Below the pieces are notes generated by a model. That model made no database searches, was not told the origin of the DNA, and was given only the letters and a program-made list of their open reading frames with translations. Of a stretch of 64,000 bases of DNA, positions 59,936 through 64,000 are shown piece after piece (the stretch's first letter is position 1; every line of letters begins with the position of its first letter). A program made the translations under genes and the position numbers. This DNA comes from Bacteroidota bacterium (GTDB lineage: Bacteria; Bacteroidota; Bacteroidia; NS11-12g; UBA9320): the NCBI GenBank assembly GCA_947468275.1, contig CANIKO010000014.1:40240-104239 (forward strand). The letters are read 5' to 3'.

Positions 59936-61975
59936 ATGATTCAATTAAGACCTCTATTTATTGGGTTGTTGGCATTGGTTAATGTAGCCTTTTCGCAAAC
60001 ACCGCAAACAGCAGATGATAAAACTCCAAAGCCCGTTAAATGGTCGGTTTCCTTTACCGCAAAAGAGGCTAAAGTTGGGGATGAAGTAGAGTTGATTATT
60101 AAAGGTAGTATTGCTCCTCATCAGCACATGTATGCCAATGATTATGTTTGTGATCCAACGGCTTACACTTTAATTTTTACCCCAAATTCTTCGTTCAAAG
60201 TACTAGGAAATCCAAAGTCTTTCGGGTTTAGAAAATATGTAGACGATATATTTGGATGTGAAGTAAAAGACTTTGAAATCAAAGCAGAGATTCACCAAAA
60301 AATAAAAATTTTAAATGATAAGTTTTCAGTAGCTGCGCTAATAGATTATCAGACTTGCACTGAATCCATGTGTTTGGCTTTCAAAGATAAATTACAAATT
60401 CCATCCTTAAAAGTTCTTCCCGGTGATGCTATAAAAGATACCGCACAAACACAAAAAGAAACCGTTGTAATGGATAGTGATTCTTCTCCAAATAATTCCA
60501 CTGAAAAGATTTCGACCCCAACCGTAAAATCGGAACCTGAAAAAAAGGATGATTTAGAAGATAAAAGTCTTTGGGCGTTATTTATATTGGGAATGGGGGC
60601 TGGCTTGCTTGCCTTAATAACCCCTTGTGTTTTTCCTATGATTCCAATGACGGTAGCCTTTTTTACTAAGCAAAAAGATAAAGTCAAAGGGCGCAAATTG
60701 GCTGTATTTTATGGATTAAGTATAATAGTGGTTGCCTTAGGTCTTGGCTTGCCGCTGGCGGCCATGTTTGGCCCAGCATTTACCAATCAGTTAAGTACAC
60801 ACTGGCTTCCCAATATTTTATTCTTTTTAATCTTCATCATTTTTGGGGCATCCTTTTTAGGGATGTATGAAATTGTATTACCAAGTTCATTTGTAAATAA
60901 AATGGATCAGCAGGGAGATAGAGGCGGTTATATTGGAGTGTTTTTTATAGCTTTTACTTTAGTATTGGTTTCGTTTAGCTGCACTGTGCCAATTGTTGGT
61001 TCGGTAGCAATACTAGCTGCAGGAGGCGAATTTATACGACCATTTTTTGCCATGCTTGGCTTTGGGTTTATGTTCGCATTGCCATTTACCTTATTTGCCT
61101 TCTTTCCGCAATGGTTAAGCAGTTTGCCTAAATCGGGCGGTTGGCTCAATTCAGTAAAAGTAGTTTTGGGAATTGTTGAAATAGCATTAGCTCTAAAATT
61201 TCTTTCACAAGCCGATGTGGTTTACCATTGGCGAATATTAGACCGCGATGTTTTTATCGCCATTTGGATTAGCTTGGCAATTATGTTGGGTCTTTATTTC
61301 TTAGGAAAACTAAAATTTTCACACGATAGCGATTTGCCCTACGTTTCAGTACCGCGTTTTACGTTTGGATTTCTGTCCTTTGCTTTTGCTTTTTATTTAA
61401 TACCAGGAATGTGGGGAGCCCCGTTAAGATTGCTATCAGGAGTATTACCACCCATTTCAACCCAAGATTATGTGGTATTAAATGGTAGTTCAGGTACGGA
61501 CAAAAAAGAAAACACTGCACGTTTTTCAGATGTGCTTGAATTGCCACATGGATTGACCGGCTATTTTTATTATCCTGATGCTTTAGCCGCCGCCAAAGAA
61601 ACTAATAAACCAATTTTTGTAGATTTTACTGGTAATGCGTGTGCCAATTGCCGAAAAATGGAAGAATATGTTTGGGTTAAACCTGAAATTTTAAAACGAT
61701 TAAAGGAAGACTTTATTGTTGTTTCATTATACGTGGATGAGTCTACAGAGTTGCCCAAAAAAGATTGGATTAAAAAAGCGGACGGCACAATATTAAAAAA
61801 ATTAGGAGATCAGAATTTTGAATTGCAGGTGTCTAAATATAAATCAGCCGGGCAGCCCTATTATTACATTATTGATGCTAATGAAAAAATACTAAGTGTG
61901 TATAATGGCTACGATCCTGATGTGGCAAAATTTGCGGCTTTTTTGGATGAAGGTAAAAGTAAGTTTGGGGAATAA
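59936..61975 (+). CDS. dsbD: Thiol:disulfide interchange protein DsbD
   Basis: DsbD moves electrons from cytosolic thioredoxin to periplasmic thiols. From the ATG at 59936 it has 679 residues. Order: signal peptide (VNVAFSQ), alpha domain with the YQTCTESMC Cys pair, an acidic Ser/Lys linker, the eight-helix membrane domain with ITPCVFPMIPMT and FSCTVPIVGS (the two membrane cysteines), and a C-terminal thioredoxin domain with VDFTGNACANC (C569 and C572). A TTG at 59882 would add 18 residues and overlap the previous gene; the ATG gives a cleaner signal peptide. Its reducing power may serve the CcmB/cytochrome c pathway. Confidence 0.93.
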   Translation: MIQLRPLFIGLLALVNVAFSQTPQTADDKTPKPVKWSVSFTAKEAKVGDEVELIIKGSIAPHQHMYANDYVCDPTAYTLIFTPNSSFKVLGNPKSFGFRKYVDDIFGCEVKDFEIKAEIHQKIKILNDKFSVAALIDYQTCTESMCLAFKDKLQIPSLKVLPGDAIKDTAQTQKETVVMDSDSSPNNSTEKISTPTVKSEPEKKDDLEDKSLWALFILGMGAGLLALITPCVFPMIPMTVAFFTKQKDKVKGRKLAVFYGLSIIVVALGLGLPLAAMFGPAFTNQLSTHWLPNILFFLIFIIFGASFLGMYEIVLPSSFVNKMDQQGDRGGYIGVFFIAFTLVLVSFSCTVPIVGSVAILAAGGEFIRPFFAMLGFGFMFALPFTLFAFFPQWLSSLPKSGGWLNSVKVVLGIVEIALALKFLSQADVVYHWRILDRDVFIAIWISLAIMLGLYFLGKLKFSHDSDLPYVSVPRFTFGFLSFAFAFYLIPGMWGAPLRLLSGVLPPISTQDYVVLNGSSGTDKKENTARFSDVLELPHGLTGYFYYPDALAAAKETNKPIFVDFTGNACANCRKMEEYVWVKPEILKRLKEDFIVVSLYVDESTELPKKDWIKKADGTILKKLGDQNFELQVSKYKSAGQPYYYIIDANEKILSVYNGYDPDVAKFAAFLDEGKSKFGE

Positions 61976-61984
61976 TTTATAATT

Positions 61985-62206
61985 ATGGAATTAATTAAAC
62001 ATATAGCTCAAATTGATAAAGAGGGTAATTTGCATATTAATATTAAAACCAATTTGCCAGAAGGAGAAGTGGAAATTAGCATAAAGCCGAAACATACATC
62101 AAAAGTTAAGAATAAATATATGGAATTATCCAAATTTTTTGGAACCATTAAATTTGATGTTGACGGATTAGAGTATCAAAAAAAGATTCGTAATGAATGG
62201 AGATAA
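61985..62206 (+). CDS. Small antitoxin-like protein preceding VapC
   Basis: A 73-residue protein directly before a PIN toxin gene, with the next start 14 nt inside its 3' end. The N-terminal half (LIKHIAQIDKEGNLHINIKTNLPEGEVEISIKP) is a strand-rich segment, and the C-terminal half is a basic helix, as in antitoxins that bind DNA with one half and the toxin with the other. No named antitoxin family is recognised. Confidence 0.7.
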   Translation: MELIKHIAQIDKEGNLHINIKTNLPEGEVEISIKPKHTSKVKNKYMELSKFFGTIKFDVDGLEYQKKIRNEWR

Positions 62207-62579
62207 AAATTATATTCTTGATACCAATATATTAATTTATTATTTCGAAGGCAAAATATCCTTGGATGATATTTTCAAAACTGCTACTTTTATCGGAATA
62301 TCAATAGTTTCTTACATTGAATTTTTGGGATATAATAAATTAAGCAAAGAAGATATTTTCAAATTTCATTCATTTGTGAAATTAATTACCGTAATAGAGC
62401 TGCCAAATCTTAAAACGCATTCGGATTTTTATGATTTGATAATTAGCAATAAGAGAAAATATAATATTAAGCTACCTGATTCTTTAATTGTTGGGCAGGC
62501 AATTGCAAATAATTATATTCTAATTTCAAACGATAGTCAACTTAACAAAATAAAAAATCTTAAGTCAACAACTTTATGA
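62193..62579 (+). CDS. vapC: PIN-domain ribonuclease toxin (VapC-like)
   Basis: A 128-residue PIN domain. The acidic active-site residues expected of VapC are present: D10 ([14 protein letters not shown]), E43 (IVSYIEF), D96 ([13 protein letters not shown]) and D114 (LISNDSQL). These enzymes cut tRNA or rRNA in a Mg2+-dependent way when freed from the antitoxin. The start overlaps the antitoxin gene, and the stop overlaps the gmhA start (ATGA), so all three genes are coupled. Confidence 0.9.
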   Translation: MNGDKNYILDTNILIYYFEGKISLDDIFKTATFIGISIVSYIEFLGYNKLSKEDIFKFHSFVKLITVIELPNLKTHSDFYDLIISNKRKYNIKLPDSLIVGQAIANNYILISNDSQLNKIKNLKSTTL

Positions 62580-63139
62580 TAAAATCCCATTTTACAGAAG
62601 CATACGATATTTTAGGGCAGTTTATTGCCGACCCTACCAATTTTGAAAACATAGAAAAGGCCGGAAACTTAATGGTGGAAAGTCTAAAAAAAGGAGGTAA
62701 AATACTAAGTTGTGGTAATGGAGGCAGCCTTTGCGATGCCATGCACTTTGCCGAAGAACTTACAGGCCGCTACCGCGATAATCGCCCGGCTATTGCAGCC
62801 ATTGCTATGAGCGATGCTTCTCACATGGCGTGTGTGGGCAACGATTACGGCTATGAATTTGTGTTTAGTCGCTATTTGGAAGCTGTGGGAAGAGAAGGGG
62901 ATGTGTTATTAGGAATCAGCACCAGTGGCAATTCGGCCAACGTGATGCGAGCCATTGAAGTGGCTAAAGCCAAAGGCATAAAAGTAGTAGGACTTACTGG
63001 AAAAGATGGCGGAAAAATAGGCGGAATGTGTGATGTGGAAATACGAGCCCCGCATAGCAATTATGCCGACCGGGCTCAGGAAATTCATATCAAAGTGATT
63101 CATTCACTAATTGATTACATCGAACGGAATTTATTTTAA
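62576..63139 (+). CDS. gmhA: Phosphoheptose isomerase
   Basis: GmhA converts sedoheptulose 7-phosphate to D-glycero-D-manno-heptose 7-phosphate for lipopolysaccharide core synthesis. The 187-residue SIS-domain protein has [24 protein letters not shown], containing the zinc-site His/Glu, [19 protein letters not shown] and the C-terminal zinc-site helix [14 protein letters not shown]. It starts with an ATGA overlap at the vapC stop. Confidence 0.93.
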   Translation: MIKSHFTEAYDILGQFIADPTNFENIEKAGNLMVESLKKGGKILSCGNGGSLCDAMHFAEELTGRYRDNRPAIAAIAMSDASHMACVGNDYGYEFVFSRYLEAVGREGDVLLGISTSGNSANVMRAIEVAKAKGIKVVGLTGKDGGKIGGMCDVEIRAPHSNYADRAQEIHIKVIHSLIDYIERNLF

Positions 63140-63153
63140 AAACTATATATACA

Positions 63154-63483
63154 ATGAAAAAAGTAATTTTAAGTTTAGCAATCATCATAGCCTTTGTGGC
63201 TTGTAACAGTATGGCCAACAGCAAAACCGAATCATTTAAAGTTTGGGGCAATTGCGGAATGTGCAAAAAAACCATTGAAAAAGCCCTGACCGAAAAAGGC
63301 ATCAAAGGCGATTGGGATAAAAAAACAAAGATGATAAAAGTAACCTACGACTCGGTAAAATATACCAATCAGCAGGTACAGGATGTAATTTGCGCAGCAG
63401 GATATGATACTGAAAAATGTAAAGGAGATGATAATGCCTACAACAATTTGCACGAGTGCTGCCAATACGATAGGAAGAAGTAA
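63154..63483 (+). CDS. Heavy-metal-associated (HMA) domain lipoprotein
   Basis: A 109-residue lipoprotein. The lipobox FVAC gives lipidated C17. The HMA domain has the metal-binding motif GNCGMCKKTIEKAL (C34 and C37), and extra cysteines follow (VICAAGYDTEKC, HECCQYDRK). The likely role is periplasmic copper or other soft-metal binding or delivery. It is 14 nt after gmhA and is followed by a terminator. Confidence 0.85.
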   Translation: MKKVILSLAIIIAFVACNSMANSKTESFKVWGNCGMCKKTIEKALTEKGIKGDWDKKTKMIKVTYDSVKYTNQQVQDVICAAGYDTEKCKGDDNAYNNLHECCQYDRKK

Positions 63484-63512
63484 TATTTTTAGTAAAAATT
63501 CTTTTTAAAATG

Positions 63513-63538
63513 AGGGGGTAATATCAACCCCCTTTTTT
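63513..63538 (+). terminator. Terminator after the HMA lipoprotein gene
   Basis: AGGGGGT (63513-63519) pairs with ACCCCCT (63527-63533), loop AATATCA, followed by T5. Confidence 0.85.
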
Positions 63539-63556
63539 AGCTTTGAAACTTTCCTA

Positions 63557-63579
63557 TCGGTTGGTGTCTCACCAACCGA
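63557..63579. repeat. REP hairpin next to the RAYT transposase
   Basis: A perfect 10 bp stem, TCGGTTGGTG (63557-63566) with CACCAACCGA (63570-63579), loop TCT. It lies 6 nt past the stop codon of the RAYT gene, the usual place for a cognate REP. Confidence 0.8.
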
Positions 63580-63585
63580 AAAAAT

Positions 63586-64000
63586 TCATTCGTCTCTGTA
63601 ATGTTTCAAAAAATTAAATTCATCAGTTCCATCAAAATAAAATCTTGCACTACTCCAACGATATTCGTTGGGAGTTTGACACAATTGCCATTTTTCTTTT
63701 ACGGGGTTATTATGAATATATTCCAGTTTTTGTTCAAAAATAGCTTCTGACGATATGGGTATAGCAAGGGCATCTCTTTTCCAGAACTGGTGCTTTCGAT
63801 CTATTTTATTGGAGGCAAATTTGGAAAGCAGTTCTAAATCCTTTTCTTTTAAATATTTCCTAAATTCATGTGCCGTATATTTTGAAAAACTTCCCGATGG
63901 TGTTTCATTACCATTCATTTTTAGGATACTCCATAATAGATGAATATGGTTTGGCATTATGACATAACCGTATAATTTTATTAATTCATTTTTTACAAGG
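63586..64000 (-). mobile_element. REP-associated tyrosine transposase (RAYT, IS200/Y1 family), N-terminus beyond the window
   Basis: The frame is open to the right edge. The segment LIKLYGYVIMPNHIHLLW contains the metal-binding HxH (NHIHLL) of Y1 transposases, so the ATG at 63955-63957 is internal and not the start. The downstream part has FSKYTAHEFRKYLKEKD (candidate catalytic Tyr region), HQFWKRDALAIPI and YIHNNPVKEKWQLCQTPNEYRWSSARFY, all typical of RAYT. RAYTs are single-copy domesticated transposases that mobilise REP elements; a matching hairpin follows the gene. Confidence 0.9.

Noticed and set aside
1..64000. tRNA, rRNA and tmRNA genes
   Set aside because: I looked for T-loop and rRNA-like signatures by eye and found none; short structured RNAs could still be missed.

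Overview
The window comes from an AT-rich genome of the phylum Bacteroidota. Its gene set is diagnostic: a PorP/SprF-GldK-GldL-GldM-GldN type IX secretion (T9SS) cluster, T9SS cargo proteins with type A and type B C-terminal sorting domains, DUF2480 and IPExxxVDY proteins, and promoters of the Bacteroidota TTTG / TAnnTTTG type. I cannot name a genus. No rRNA, tRNA or CRISPR array was seen.

Layout. Positions 1-6500: 5' end of pdhA, recF, a convergent secreted protein, a DUF721 protein, rpe and a TonB-dependent receptor; the gaps carry several palindromic repeat elements. 6570-12310: the T9SS operon porP-gldK-gldL-gldM-gldN. 12400-18800: an amino-acid permease, then leftward housekeeping genes (DUF2480, pyk, IPExxxVDY, pth, FtsX-like permease, rbfA). 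18950-24280: a 1555-residue Cys-rich PKD protein with a type B sorting domain, and a LysE exporter. 24280-27560: the leftward operon rplM-rpsI-rpsB-tsf plus pyrH. 28500-36440: a coiled-coil/SPOR-like protein, fumC, a YafK-like L,D-transpeptidase-fold protein, a roughly 610 bp palindromic element, ccmB, accC and a TPR/membrane protein.

36586-42579 is the most unusual part: one tightly packed operon made of two parallel modules. Each module has a transglutaminase-like secreted or lipid-anchored protein, a short protein with a signal peptide, an invariant 48-residue leader and an Rhs-type core ending in DPDGR, a variable toxin-like tail, and small downstream membrane or lipoprotein genes that could be immunity proteins. 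The first toxin carries a permuted papain-like (NlpC/LRAT-type) tail cut by an in-frame stop. The second carries an HEIVGH metallopeptidase tail. The two 48-residue leaders differ by 14 nucleotides, all silent.

42600-64000 returns to mixed core and accessory genes: a cargo-less type A sorting-domain protein, mgtE, ksgA, rpsO, pnp, a four-helix-bundle gene framed by 20 bp direct repeats, an aspartic protease, a redoxin lipoprotein whose signal peptide is partly encoded by a hairpin repeat, a large beta-propeller T9SS cargo, a cytochrome c/copper monooxygenase-like lipoprotein, a LysM glucosaminidase, a DsbD-alpha protein next to DsbD, a VapBC-like pair coupled to gmhA, an HMA lipoprotein, and a REP-associated (RAYT) transposase cut by the window end.

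Functionally, the window joins an export machine (T9SS), several of its cargoes, periplasmic redox and cytochrome maturation functions (DsbD, CcmB, redoxin), and a probable antagonism locus. Several gene 3' ends are decorated with short tandem words, REP hairpins or long palindromes.
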